Shown here: one piece after another, positions 46,550 to 58,959 of the stretch
Layout of the letters: each line of letters begins with the position of its first letter
Numbering within the stretch: position 1 is the first letter of the stretch
Assembly (NCBI GenBank): GCA_965153455.1
Contig: OZ234499.1
Coordinates: forward strand, 18,472,271 to 18,536,270
Reading direction: 5' to 3'
Source: Sphagnum compactum
Taxonomy: Eukaryota; Bryophyta; Sphagnopsida; Sphagnales
DNA: 64,000 bases
Notes under the pieces: model-generated
The model's database searches: none
What the model was told of the DNA's origin: nothing
What the model saw: the letters and a program-made list of their open reading frames with translations, nothing else
Position numbers and translations under genes: made by a program

Positions 46550-48901
46550 TCATTTCCCAAGTTGAGCAAGAACTCCTGCAGATGTCATAGACTTCCAGTC
46601 GAGGTTTGCCAGGCCATAAAGGAACCGCTCTGAGGATCGGAGGAGACCCACAAGTGTAAGCTTAGACAAACCTTGCAACTCTTGTGGAGGAGGCTTACAA
46701 AACCTTGGGGCCTCCTTCACTTCTGATATTGTGTGTCCCAGCTCCTGTCTCAAAGTTTCTACAACACTTGTGTCTACTGGATCTCCAGAAGCATTGGTAA
46801 CATAAAACACATTGACAGCCTTGTCATCTTGAGTCGCAACATCTGCCCTTGTAACTGACAGACCATTTTCTCGAAACACACGGGTCACATGAGACAAAAG
46901 GCCAAACCTATCATTTGTGCAAAGCTCCAGCCTCAGACCCTGTACCATGCAAAAATGCAAGAGAGATATCAATTTGAAGGAACGCTCTCCCAAGAGCTTT
47001 TGCACACCATCCAAGAAAGTACATCAAACATGCCATGTGCTGCTGCACAGCAGAACAAAGACCCCACCTCGCAAGATCTCCTATCAATGGCAGCTTCAAG
47101 ACACTGCTTCATCCATTTCTCAGCTTCCATATCAAGAGTACAACCATTGACATGACGAATGTAGTATTCCTGTTAAACAAGAGCACATTTCAAAGTCAGG
47201 GTCAAGAAACCACTTTCAAACAACAAGACTTCCCACAATCGAACATACCATACAGAACCTCCACATTTGCACCCAACAGCTTCACATTCTTGTCTTCTTG
47301 ACAATCGCACATCATAGACATATCTTCATTCAAAAGAATACCATAGACTATCAACCTGATAGTAGTTAGCTCAATTGAAGAGTTGTGAAATCTGCAATCT
47401 TCCACTCTGCAGTAACAAATGACATTGTACCTGAACAGCATCAGTGCCTTTGGAGTTGATAGTGGCATGGAAGACAACATATTGCATGTCTGTCAAGGTG
47501 CAGACAATATCAAACAGAAGCTTGGGTCGGTCTTTGCAGGCAACATTGATCACAGAGTAGCCCCTCTCATTACGGCTCTGAATAACAATCACAGGCTTGT
47601 CTTTCTTCTCCACCGTAATGCTTCTACTAGTACTACACCTCGGTGCTGGTGGGAGCTCAAGAGCTTCATAATCCCTATCTGCAAACATCATCTGATGCAA
47701 CCTTCTCTCAGTATGCGTCACCTCTGTTGCAATGTCTGATTTAGCTCCTCCACCTCCTCCCCTCTTTTCGTCATTGCTTCCTCCTCCTTTCATGACTTTG
47801 AAGAGCAGCTCCTTGATGCGTTCAAGTTTTTTTACATTTGCAATCGGCCCTGGAGTCTCTTCATCTGTGACATACAAGACACAAGCAGCTCTCAGATTGT
47901 GTGTCCAGACCTCCGCCGCATTGACATTGCATCCTGTTTCCGTCAGAACTGCGGAAACCTCAGACAGAAGACCTGGCCTGTCTTTCCCTGTGAGCTCTAT
48001 CACTGTGTGCTCCGCTATGGACTTCACCCCGACTGAACGACCGGGACATCGCAAGAGATCCACTGACGAAAGCTCCCGCTTCTTCTTAGCTCCTAGAGTC
48101 TGCATAAGCAACAGGAATAACGCAGTAAGAAAAGCAGTCACAGAAAGAAAGGCAACGTCTTAACAGTTTGCAGCAGAGAGTTGTGCAAGCGACCGACCTG
48201 CTGAATATAGCCCATCATCCTCTCCTCCGAGACTTTGTTTCCGCACAAGTCCGTCACATGGAACACTGGCGACAAGAAGTAAAGCGAGTCAGCAACAACA
48301 AGGTGAAACACATGAAGAACATGGGAAATGCTTCAAGTCACCAAGAGCGCAAGCAAACAAGCACATGATCTCCTCAAAGAATGGCGTAGCAAAGAGCAGG
48401 AATGTGCAGCAGACACACCGTCCATGAACCATTCTCCGTCCGAAGAGATATACGCTTTGGAGATCGCCAGCTCGAGATCGGTGAGCACTTGCACAACGCT
48501 TAGAAGAATCCCATGCCTGTTGGCGCTGTGGAACTGTGAAAAACAGCCAGAGTCAGTTGCTGCTACACAGATACGAGAAGATCTGAGACAGTTGCATTAT
48601 CGGAGCTGCTGGTGGGAGAAGAGCAAGCCTACCTTCACAACTGTGACATCTTCGTACGTATCGTTGTCTATAACAACCCTGCAACAAGAAGAAACCCGGA
48701 ACAGTATGAGAAACAACAAAAGTGTGTGAAACGAAGAAGACAAGTGCGCCGCCGGGGCATCTTGTCGGAGATAACAAGCCGAGCAACGCGAGAGGTCGCA
48801 GAAGAGCCTTACCTCGGAGGATTGTAACGAGGTCCGCTAGTTTCGTACTCAGGATCAAAGTAAGGCCAGCTTCTGGAAACCGCTCCTGAAGCTTCCGCCA
48901 T
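46550..48901 (-). CDS. ACT-domain repeat (ACR) protein
   Basis: A member of the plant ACR family, non-enzymatic proteins with four ACT domains thought to sense amino acids in nitrogen and stress signalling. Seven minus-strand exons: 48901-48813, 48678-48633, 48533-48419, 48265-48198, 48099-47431, 47169-47068, 46939-46550. Phases agree and the product is 492 aa, near the usual size of about 450. ACT1 spans about residues 31-90 ([20 protein letters not shown]), ACT2 about 137-205 ([14 protein letters not shown]), ACT3 about 286-345 ([13 protein letters not shown]) and ACT4 about 364-425 ([16 protein letters not shown]). Gly, Lys and Asp residues fill the ACT2-ACT3 linker. The N-terminus [10 protein letters not shown] is typical of the family. 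ATG at 48,901 is chosen because it gives this N-terminus; the frame is open further upstream but has no ATG. Which ACR subgroup is uncertain (ACR4-like by layout). Confidence 0.93.
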
Positions 48902-49740
48902 TTCTGAAGAATCACGAGCAACCAGTGAAGCTTGCTTGGAGTTCAGTGTGAGGATCTCTAGATCCAAAACAACAATGATGAACTCAGACAGGCGGCTGGA
49001 GCAGTATCGCTGGCTTTGGTGAAAAGATCCACAGCAACTCCAACAAGCCCCAAGGACTATGCAAATCTCCTCGCAGAACACCCTACATTGCTTGTATGAC
49101 GTTCTTGCAAGGGCCACGCTGTGAAGAAAAGACACTCCAACCTACAACACTCCGGGAATGTACTACAGTAACATACAGCAGCAGCTCACAATTCTTCTTC
49201 TTCTCTTCACAGTCTTCCCGCCAAGCCCATCCAACCAAGTTGACGCAACACGACAAAACTCCAGCTTTTGCCACCAGAAACAATAAACAAAGACCAACTA
49301 CTCACACTTGCTCTCAGATACAGTAAAAAAACAAACTGCAAACTCTGCTTGCAAATTGCAACAAGTAAGACAAAGCCGGCGGATACGAAACACACACACA
49401 AACACTTTTCGAGCTAAGTGACAAAAAACCATACCATGCAGTGCAGAGAGAGAGAGAGAGAGAGAACAATCTACGGCCGAAGGATAGAAAACACGACGAA
49501 AACAAAAAAAACAAAAAGGAGCTATATTCTCGAACAATTGAAGAAAAGCTTCTTTCTTTTCAGAACAATGGGTACTTGCACAATGCAAAGCATCAGGATT
49601 TACAACAGACAGGAGCAGAGTTCCAGCTAACGAAGATGATGATGAAAGAAGATGCTGCAACACAAGAGGAACTCGATAGCCACGCAGAGGCGAAGACAAA
49701 CGACAATGCTGGCTTCCCCGCCGCTTAGCGGCTTTGCGGC
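48902..49740 (-). promoter_or_regulatory. ACR leader and promoter region with a CT microsatellite
   Basis: Minus-strand sequence upstream of the ACR ATG. The first 230 nt stay open in the ACR frame but contain no in-frame ATG. A (GA)n/(CT)n run at 49,445-49,465 and pyrimidine-rich stretches are typical of plant leaders. The block at 49,720-49,880 is CpG-rich and may be the core promoter. No clear TATA box was seen. Confidence 0.4.
49445..49465 (+). repeat. (GA)n microsatellite
   Basis: AGAGAGAGAGAGAGAGAGAG plus A, reading (CT)n on the ACR gene strand in its presumed leader. Confidence 0.95.
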
Positions 49741-49899
49741 TTTTCAATCGGAACCGGTGAATTCGCGGAAGACCGACAGAAGAGGGAGGGAGGGAGGCAG
49801 TGAGGGAGCTGGGTGGCGGGTGGCGGGCACGGGCTTTGTGCGCACCGTGGAGGACACGGTTTTCCCGTCCCGTTAGGATCCCTTGTTCCCAATCTCCGT

Positions 49900-51209
49900 T
49901 CCCAGTTAACAATCATTAACTCCATTAATTCTGTTATTACTTCATTCCGCCTGCCCACGTCTTTCCTGTATTGAATTTCTCTCCTTCTTCATGGGCTGCC
50001 CGAAGTTGCGGGCTGCATGCCAACTCATCTCCCTCTCGCTGGCTGGACAGGCTGGGTTTCTCTGGCAAGAGCTAAGTAACTAACATATGGTAAATACGGT
50101 TATTACTGTAGAGCACGTATTAGGTAATTCTCTCAGCTCGCATATGGTAATTCTGAATACTGTAATATGTATAGGTAATTCTAGGAGCTCGGGTAAATAT
50201 AAATGTGAATTTTTTGCGTTTTATTGGGTGTGGTGTTTCATTGAGTTTCTTTGTTTACCTTGGCAGCTTCAATCAACACTAATTATATTTTTGTAAACAA
50301 ATTAATTTTTTAATATTTTCTCACAGATAATACTAGTAAAATATTTAAATAATGTAAAATTTTGAAATTTTTGAACAAAAATTTGCGTGAAGGAAATATA
50401 GAATCTTTTGTGGAATATTCAAGGAATATTCCATTTCCCCACCTGAAATCTTTTCATTTAATTTAATTAGTTATTGAACAAATATGTGTTGAAGCTGCCC
50501 CTGCACTATTATTCTCAATTTTTCCACACCAGCTATGTCTAAAGCTAGTTGTAATTTCTCTAAATTTCCAGTCTTCCAGAGTATAGGGGATATGAGCTGC
50601 CTTTTTTTATTTTTCCCCTCTTTTTCTTTTTTTTGCACTCCAGGTCAATGAAGAGGACTTATTTTTCAGACCAAATATAATTCCTAAATAAATAATTTTA
50701 ATTTTGTGATTTTTCTTTTTCGGGGGTTGATTTTGTTGGTGTATTGTTTTGGGGTGATTTGAGTGTGTTCTCCATCTTTTGAAAATGGGTACCCAAAACC
50801 TTGGGCCTTATTAAGGGCCATTGCCACCAATTTCCAAGCTCCACAATTTTGTGCTATCACCTGTGTTTTTTGATGAGAGAGAAAGCTCAGCATTAAGGCA
50901 CAAACCCTAATGGATCCTTAATGTTAGTGTAAGTATCCCCACTCAACATTAGTAATGTATTTGTGTGACAAAGTTGTGGAAAAGGTCAAAATGTTTTAGG
51001 CACTCCATCCTAAGTTATACAGCTTTTTTGGTGGGCAACAGTTTTCTCCCAGCCTAGAATGTGCTGCCAAGATGTCCTATGTGTGTGGATTTTGAAGAAA
51101 GGTAGAATAATTTTCTTCATAAAGCACGAGGAGAAAATTCCTAATGTATTTGCAAAGGCATGTTATATGAATGGAACCTTAGATTAATGAATATCTCCCT
51201 CCTAGAAAA
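49900..51209. other. Intergenic; no gene recognised
   Basis: AT-rich, without coding I can support. GCTCGCATATGGTAATTCTG-like repeats of ATATGGTAA(A/T) lie near 50,085-50,175. Confidence 0.5.
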
Positions 51210-51294
51210 GAGGAGGGATCTTATACCTACTCCTTAAGAGTGAGAGTGGGAGGGATCTTAAGATAGGCATATGTAGGTGTAAGATCCCTCCCCC
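51210..51294. repeat. Inverted repeat with GGAGGGATCTTA motif
   Basis: GAGGGATCTTATACCTAC (51,213-51,230) pairs with GTAGGTGTAAGATCCCTC (51,273-51,290). A further GGGAGGGATCTTA sits in the loop. A related arrangement (GAGAGGGTTCTTACACCTA, then TAGGCAT) is found at about 56,150-56,215, so this is a dispersed hairpin family. Confidence 0.7.
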
Positions 51295-51894
51295 TTGTAC
51301 ACCTCATGATCTATGTATGATTAGATTCATAATAATGTTGCCCTCGTGCCTTATGGTCCAAGACCAAATAGTGGCAAATTGAGGCTAAACCTACATGGCA
51401 CGATTAAGGAGGGAAAATCAATTGGTTTGAAATGGGAAAAAAAAAAGAGCTGCAAAGGAGAGCTCATGATTTGAAGAACCAAGATGTAAGCTAGGGTCTC
51501 GAAGGCAGCATCCAACCCAAGGATTCAATTTGCTTCAAATGAGTCCAAATAGGTCCCTAAGAATTTGGACTTGGGACCCTCATCTAAAGTGGGCCTTAAG
51601 TCAATCCTCATGTCCATGTTCCTGGATTCATCACTTACAGCCCCCACACAAGCCAAGAGGAAGCTCTTGGGGGGGGGGGATGATTCCATGTTAATTTTGG
51701 TTCACTTCAAATGAGACTCAGACTCAGAGATGTGAGTTGTAAAGGAGTGTGGGGAGTGACTTATAGACTGACATACCAGCTGTTGTATCACCAAGCTCAA
51801 GATACTTCCACTGACCAAAATGTAATGTTGTTGCAAAGTACACCTTCTGCTACCTACATGATTGTTGTCTTGCATGTACTTGGGAGTGGTGTAT

Positions 51895-52160
51895 TTTTTT
51901 TTACCCCAATTTTGTGATGTTGCTGAAGTGGTGACCATCCATAAGTATATTTAGCCAAATTTGGCAATATTCAAAATACGAAAGTAAATCATCTTAAGCA
52001 CCTTTCATATTGTAGGAAATTGCTATTTTTTAGGCACTTTTTAAATTTGAAAATTCCCTTAGAGCTAAATTTTTTGAAAAATAGAATATTTGCAACAAAA
52101 TCTTCTCTTTTTTTAATTTAAAATTTCACAAAACCGCAAAAATTCACCATTAAAAAAAAA
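51895..52160 (+). repeat. Dispersed repeat copy, AGCCAAATCTGGCTA family
   Basis: The core reads TTTTGTGATGTTGCTGAAGT, then GGTGACCATCCATAAG, then ATTTAGCCAAATTTGGCAAT. Confidence 0.7.
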
Positions 52161-52183
52161 ACATTGTTTGGGTGTGTTCTTTC

Positions 52184-52437
52184 CCTCTTTGATGTTTCTC
52201 TCAAGAGCACGATTCACCACTTTGTAAGGGAAGTATGTATTTTCTCCACCCTGTCCCTGAAAAACTGGTATTTACGTGTTTTCTTTGTGTGCATTTGGGG
52301 GTTTTCTTTTCCTCTTTGATGTTTCTCTCAAGAGGACGATTTCACCGCTTTGTAAGGGAAGTACGTATTTCCTATGTATTATTTCCACCCCCTCCCTGAA
52401 AAACTGGTATTAACGTGTTTTCTTTGTGTGCGTTTGG
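52184..52437 (+). repeat. 127-bp tandem duplication
   Basis: CCTCTTTGATGTTTCTCTCA at 52,184 and 52,311. Both copies continue with CACTTTGTAAGGGAAGTA-like, CCCTGAAAAACTGGTATT and ACGTGTTTTCTTTGTGTGC. The second has a short insertion. Confidence 0.92.
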
Positions 52438-52856
52438 GCTTTGATTGCATCTAGTTTTCTCTCGGGAAGCCCCCTCACCTCTCCCATGTGATGGGGGTGA
52501 TCTCTCACTCATCTTCCCCAGAGTCAGTCAGGGTTGTCGTTCTTGGGACTGTCATTCTTCTTGGCCAAGTTGGTCAAGGTTCCCAACAAAAAGCTGACCT
52601 GACAAAAAAACAAACTTCATAACTTTTCAAAGGAAAATCACTGACAAGCCAGCTTCATTTCTCTGCCCCTTTCTTTTGGCAAAATTTGAGATTAGAAAGG
52701 TTGCTAAGGGCCACTTTAGACAAGGATCCAAGGTCCAGGGTCCAATGAAATAGAGAAACCGGTCATGTATGGCCTGAGGCAATACCAGCCTTATTTATAC
52801 CTGTACCTTATGCTGGTAGGAACTAGGAACCTGAGGCAATACAAGCCTTGTATCAG

Positions 52857-52943
52857 TTTAGGGTTTAGGGTTGGAGGTTGTATCAGTTTAGGGTTTGGAG
52901 TTGTTGGGTTTAGGGTTTTCAACAGTTTAGGGTTTAGGGTTGG
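52857..52943 (+). repeat. Interstitial TTTAGGG telomere-like repeats
   Basis: Seven or so copies of GTTTAGGG/TTTAGGGTT in 87 bp, partly tandem (GTTTAGGGTTTAGGGTTGG twice) and broken by short spacers containing TATCA. The plant telomere unit is TTTAGGG. No end-to-end array, so an interstitial trace rather than a chromosome end. Confidence 0.85.
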
Positions 52944-53689
52944 TCCTAGTAGGTACCCTTGCTTCGTAAGATGGGGTATTAGCCCAGGTCAAAAATGGTG
53001 ACAAACAGTTTTTAAATTAAAAAGTTCATGCACCTATTGAGAAGGCTGAACATGCATTCAAGAGGGCTCAGTGTTTTTTCTTCTTTTTTGGGTTTTGGGT
53101 GATGGGCCAATCAAAATGGCTCCTTCCCAACCAAAAAAAAAAAAAAAAAAACTTTCGGTTCACACCCAACTGATTAATAGAAGCAACAATATGTACTACT
53201 AAAAATACCAGTATACTTCTTCACTAGCCAAAAATCTGTCTTGGACCCAACAATACCACCACTCCACTGGTATGTACAAAAGTGGGTACCAGACCAACAA
53301 TGGAAGATACTAAGCCCGTCCAAAGGATTACCTTACCCTAAGGTCAGTTTCGTCATTAAATAATCCTACAAATTGTCAATGAAATTTTGTGAAAATATGA
53401 AGTTCACATGTTGAAAAGCACCATAATTATGGCCAATTCCTTGACTTTGTAAAAGAACTATGGTTATATAATTGAGTATTTGAAAATTCTGAGAACTGAC
53501 AGGTAAGTAAGTGATTATACACACAGGTTGACAACCGTCAGGTATCAGTCCATCGGTGTAAGAACCGCTCAACACTGGTTCAAACCAGCAACAACCATTA
53601 AACTAAAGAGATGTTCCCTGACGTTCCCAGAAATGAAGTCACTCTCACAATTAGTGAACATACGTACCTCAAAATCTGCCACCAAATGA

Positions 53690-53960
53690 AACCTACGCGG
53701 TTGGGTTCGCAAGAGGTTATTTTTTGGGGCGAATTTTGGCAACCCAAAAAAAATCCGGTGCCACCCATACAAAGGAATTTTTTGTGAAAATTTTCAGAAA
53801 TCTATCGCCATATATATTTAAATCACAGCTTCCACCAAGGTCGCCAAAATATAACAGTATTCTTTTTTTTTTTTACTTTCCTGTTTGGCTGTAGCCAAAT
53901 TTAGTTCCTTCCTCTTAAGGATAACCACCAATGTGGCTACATCACAAAATTGCAAACAAA
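53690..53960 (-). repeat. Dispersed repeat copy, AGCCAAATCTGGCTA family (inverted)
   Basis: Reads TGTAGCCAAATTTAG, then CTCTTAAGGATAACCACCAA, then TGTGGCTACATCACAAAATT, the reverse complement of the family core. The left side shares CATACAAAGG(A/G)ATTTTT with sequence at 28.9 kb. Confidence 0.7.
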
Positions 53961-54260
53961 AACAAAAAGAAAAAAAAAAGCCGGTGTCCCTATGTAGTCT
54001 AGCCACAAACAAAATCAAATAAACAACTACAATCCTCACTAAAACAAAATCTCAACTAATAATAATACACACGCTTCTTATGAATGCTACTAAATCAAAG
54101 ATTTGATTTCGCTCCAGGTGTTACAAAATCCAAATATTCCTTTCACAAGTAATTAAATGCCAAAATCTTTTTAAAAAACACAAAAACGAGAGAACACACC
54201 AATAAATAAACAATAAACCAAATAAACTCAGGCTAATTGGAAACACGCTAACGCAAGCTA

Positions 54261-54285
54261 TAATAATAATAATAATAATAATAAT
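54261..54285 (+). repeat. (TAA)n microsatellite
   Basis: TAATAATAATAATAATAATA plus further units, eight copies. Confidence 0.95.
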
Positions 54286-54718
54286 GATCCCCCAATTTTT
54301 TAATCATTCCTAATTTTTATTTTTATTTTTTTTTTTAATTAGGTTGTTTCCCAAACAATCAATTACCAATCAAACACAAGTCAATAAAAGTGTTTTTTTT
54401 TTTAAATTAAATTTTTCAAAAACAAATTAACTCAGTCAGTAACGTAGGGGGGCCCCGTAGGGTAACGGTGGAGCATTAATTGAGCGTGTGGCCGCCTCGT
54501 GGGGGATCGTGGATCTTACGGCTGATAAGCCGGACTGAATTTCCACCAATCACAGAGCCTCCTCTCCCATGGTACCAAAAACTGACTAGAAAAGTAGCCC
54601 AAGGTACACAGTTGCTATTATTTACCATATATTTTCTTTATTATTATTGGGTTCACGGAACTCTGATGAATGAACCAAGTAATTGAATGAAAAGAAGCAC
54701 GTCAATGAATGGATAAGT

Positions 54719-54749
54719 GAATGAATGAATGAATGAATCTCTCTCTCTC
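54719..54749 (+). repeat. (GAAT)n and (CT)n microsatellites
   Basis: GAATGAATGAATGAATGAAT-type run followed directly by TCTCTCTCTCTC. It adjoins the start of the 54.76-kb dispersed repeat. Confidence 0.9.
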
Positions 54750-54756
54750 ACAGAGT

Positions 54757-55020
54757 ATAGTAGCTTAAGGGATTTTTATAGGCCCCTAGGTAATAATAAT
54801 AGGTCTATTTTTATATGAGGATTTATGAAAGATGATATTTTGGGTTGTGTTGAAACTTGAGATTAGTCACAGAGTTATAATATATCTTCAAGCATTTTGG
54901 TTTCTTTTAGACAATTTTTTTGAAGATTATGTTTTTGCATGGTGAAATATTTGAGCTTCCATAAGTCTTCTTCTTTTGCATTAAGATACTTTTTCATGTA
55001 AATGGCAAGGCCACATTAAA
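54757..55020 (+). repeat. Dispersed repeat copy (family with 62.71 kb and 0.6 kb)
   Basis: From GAGTATAGTAGCTTAAGG through TTTTATAGGCCCCTAGGTAA, TAATAATAGGTCTATTTT and TGCATGGTGAAATATTTGAG to AATGGCAAGGCCACA. About 260 bp are shared colinearly with 62,715-62,974. Confidence 0.88.
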
Positions 55021-58000
55021 TGTCTTGGCTTTTTACCATTTTACATTACTTCTTGTTTTTGTACCTTTGGTTAGGAGTTTTGTAACGGCTGGCCCCCCCA
55101 TCGGCCTAAGTGATTGTTTAGTGAATTAAAGGGTTCCATGCCCATTTAAATCCCCGGTCTTCTTTCACCATTTTCCACCTGACTATGGGTTAGGTTCCTA
55201 TATCATCGGTACCTTCATATCAATAGGGTATACCCATAATGCCGGGTATGTGTCTAGGATAGCGCCCCACAAGCGGAGCACTTATTTTCAGGAATGCCTT
55301 GCTCTGAAGGTGTTACCCTGGATAAAGCATAGCCAAATTTTTTTTCATTTGGACCCACATTCACAAGAGTGTTCACAAAGTTCAGCTCTGAAACTATTGA
55401 GTTCGTTTTTTTGAGAACATCATGGAACATTTCTTATTTTAATTTAACTTTTGCTGGTTTGAAAGTGTCATAAGTTTTGTTTACTGTTTATTGTTTACAA
55501 TTTTACGTCCGTTTGGGACCAGAGAGTCCATTAGACAAACGATAGATCATGGAGAACATATGGTACTGACAGCATGCCACAAACTTGGCCAGGGCAACCG
55601 TGTTCGTAGTCTGCATGAGCTTAGCAAGAGTGCTAGTGTGGGTGAGGGGCAGGGCCGAACAAAAGCGTTCCCTAACTTTCTATGTATTTGGACAAGTTAA
55701 AAGGGCGGACTCACTAACTGCACAACAAGCCACTTGTTTTAGTGGTGGTAATAATCTTTTTTTTTTTCTAATTTATTGTTTCTTGTTTGTAATTGTCACT
55801 TGTTTGTAATCATTAAGAGTAATGAAATGTTTTGTATAGCTGCAATTGACCCACTTAAAACTACTTCAACATAGGTTTGATTAATGAAATCGTTCATCAC
55901 AACTTGGATTCTTTTAATTTTGAAACATTTTACCTATTGGACTCGACTTACGTGTAGGGAAAGCCCTAAGGTTGGGGGCATTCTCAAAATAAGCGGCTTA
56001 AGATGATGAGATAGCTTAGTCCAACCCCGCATTTTGCGAATGTCCCCCACCCCCCTGCCCCCCGCCACACCCATTGGCTTTACCTATCATCAAGCAAAAG
56101 GAAAATTTTATCATGAACCAAACCTAAGGAGATCACGAGACGTATGATTGAGAGGGTTCTTATGCCTACTCTTCGATAGTGAGAGGGTTCTTACACCTAT
56201 AAGTAGGCATGATTTCACTCCCACCTTTGAGGAGTAGGCATTGTACCCCTTTGCACCCTTGGGGAGTAGGCATAATACCCCTCCCAATTTCTAGGAGAAA
56301 AATTCATAGATATAAAGTGCCCTCAGCATACACTACAAATTTTCTCCCAATGCTTTACAACTATTTTAGTTTTCACTTTACTCATACAAAAACTTTTGAA
56401 GAAATGAACATATTAATACAAGCTTGCTAGCTCAAAATAATTTATTTTAGTCATTATTTGTGTTGAAGACACAGAATATTGAGAAAGAATCTTCTATTTA
56501 ATCACAATTTGGATAATCAACTCATGTCTTAATTGGGAACATGACAATGCATTTGACACCTTTTGACAAGAATTAGAAGCAAATGAGTTTTTGATGACCA
56601 TGGTGACCAAGATTTTGTAAACACTAATTGTTTTGGATTTAAGAGTTAATTTTTTGGGAATTTTAAACATTTCATCATTTCCAATGGAGTCTTATAAAAA
56701 TAAGTATGCAAAGGAATAATTCTTCCAATAATGTTCAACATTTTCGATGTCAATTTTTTTATGAATCTTTGTTTTTTGATTTAGGTTCAAAACATAATAT
56801 CTCATTTTTTTCATCCACCTTGTCAACAAATTAATTGGACAATTGCAAAAACATTATGCCATTTTGATGTTTCAAAGATCTCATGCATTTGAACCATATT
56901 GCAAATTAACTTGGCGATTCATTTTCCATTTCACAAGATTTTACTTTATTATGATTTGAAAAAATTTCGAGTCAAACTACTTGACAAAATCAAAGGCATG
57001 TCAATACTCAACCAATAACCACCATTTTGCAACAAACATTCAACAATCCCTGAGCCTACTTACAAAAGTCACCAAGCAAGCCTTACACAAAATAAAATTA
57101 ATTCCATTTTGGAAATGATGTTGATAGTTTATTGTTACAATAATGTACAAAAGTGTGAATTGTACAATAATGTAATGTAACAAAAGAATCTTGGTCAATT
57201 TTGCAATTCATTGATGAACTTTTAATAACATTTTGCATACAAATATGAAGTAGGAGGAAATCCACATGTAAAAAATATTTCATTTTAGATTTTGTATTTG
57301 TTACTTATGGAATAAACTTATTATAAAATAATTCATAAAATATGATGTTAAGTATAAGCTACAAGTTAGTTGGAAAACATAGCTCCAAAGTGAAGATTGA
57401 ATTTTCTTTCTTGTGGTGATGGGTTTCTTATCATTTTTTCCTATTCAAAAAATTAGTGTCATGGAAGGTCATTTGTAGAGAAAAGGCATAGAAAAATCAT
57501 AGAATGTAATAGTTAAGTATTGACCACAATTACAACTTAAGCAAATCTTTTGGCAATCATGTACACAAGTCCATGTAATCACTAGTTGTAAGAAAATCAA
57601 TAATGCCTGTACCATTTTATTCATTACTTCTAATTACAACAAATTTTGTAATCATGGTAACAATATTTTTCAAAATTATAATTTTTTGACAATAATCATG
57701 ATTTGTAAAAACTCACAATATGAAGTCATGGGAAACTATATTTACAAATTAATTATAGGGGATGCAAAATCATATCATTAGGTCACCTATCTATCATGAA
57801 CAATAAGGCCCTTTCATGATACATCTAAAATCATGTAAAAATATGAGATTGTTAATTGGATTGTATATTTGTCTAAAGAAATTATTTAACTACAAATTAT
57901 GATGTAACATAGATTTTTTTTTTGGATGTCAATGAAATGGAATATTAAAGCATAAGCATAGTCATTAATTAAAAAGAAAATTTCATTTCCATTTGCACTA

Positions 58001-58792
58001 CCAATCAATTTTGAGTTTCAATACTTATTTCAAATATTTTGTCACAAACCAAATTTATCAAATTTTAATTTCCTCTTATAAGTTTGGCCGAATTCATGTA
58101 CTAAATTTCAAATTTCAATCAAGGTTTTGTGTGATTAATTATTTTCTCATCAGCACTTATTTTGGAAAATATGAATATATTGTAAATAATTTGTTTCTTT
58201 TGATTTAGGTGAGAAATTTGGTAATGGTAACAAATTGATGGTTCTAATATGACCTAAATTATGTCATAACCCCCCACCCTCCCCCCCAATCCAACTTAAT
58301 AACTCACTACTAAACCCTAGGTAATAATTTCCATACAACCACTTACTAACTTAATCAATCTTGATGAATCCCAATTGTGTCAAGAACAATATTAATATTT
58401 AGGTCTTTGGATTCAACTTCAATGCACAAATTAATTAGTCTTTAATTAGTTTTAACACATCCTTGATTATGTCCTAACCCCTAATAAACTTCTTACCACC
58501 ATAGTTACATCAAATCAGCTTTACCATAATCAAGGAGGTTATGAAAGCCTTCGTTGTCTTAAAACACCCCTAATTGTGTCCTAATTAACCTATTTAACCA
58601 TGGAACAGTCTTAATAAGCACCTAAAGAACTTGAACCCTTAAAGAAGCTGACCTAGTCCTACCAAGCCATAAAGGATTTTGAGGGCCGATTCTGCACATG
58701 TTTAAGGCCTCTTAGGCCCGCTTTACACTAGGAGTCAGAGTCGGGGCCCTTAACCGAGAATAGATCCGAACCGTGCGATTGAGGGTTTGCTC
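55021..58792. other. Intergenic, very AT-rich; no gene recognised
   Basis: Some GC-richer islands (for example 55,180-55,330) hold no recognisable coding. The open stretch at 55,491-55,700 has no conserved domain. The 56,150-56,290 part belongs to the hairpin family noted at 51.2 kb. Confidence 0.5.
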
Positions 58793-58801
58793 TTAGGGTT
58801 T
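58793..58801 (+). promoter_or_regulatory. Telo-box upstream of the CHCH gene
   Basis: TTAGGGTTT (AAACCCTAA on the other strand) 159 bp before the ATG. Just upstream GGCCC motifs (TAGGCCCGC at about 58,711; GGGGCCCTTAA at about 58,743) resemble site II elements. In plants the pairing of telo-box and site II marks many genes for mitochondrial and ribosomal proteins, which suits this gene. Confidence 0.6.
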
Positions 58802-58959
58802 CATCGTCGTCTTGTCTCAGAGCATTTCCCGAACGCGATTTGTCGTATTCTCCTTTGCGGGTTTTGTGTGTAGTCTGTTTTTCTCGCGTTGGTGTGTGCG
58901 CTCTTGGTCGTGGTTTTGTTTTTCTCCTCGTGCCCGAGAATTGAATTCCGTGTGAGAGA

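Noticed and set aside
47419-48163. Plus-strand ORFs of 106 and 143 codons
   Set aside because: They are antisense to exon 5 of the ACR gene, whose ACT domains are unmistakable on the minus strand.
48813-49135. Upstream in-frame extension of the ACR protein
   Set aside because: The frame is open but starts at GTG with no ATG. The ATG at 48,901 gives the family's typical N-terminus.
52857-52943. True telomere or chromosome end
   Set aside because: Only short, broken TTTAGGG units, with ordinary sequence and genes on both sides.
18331-56345. CACTACAA motifs at 18.33 and 56.33 kb as further CACTA ends
   Set aside because: About 25 bp upstream of the motif is also conserved between the two sites, so the motif lies inside a dispersed repeat rather than at an element terminus.
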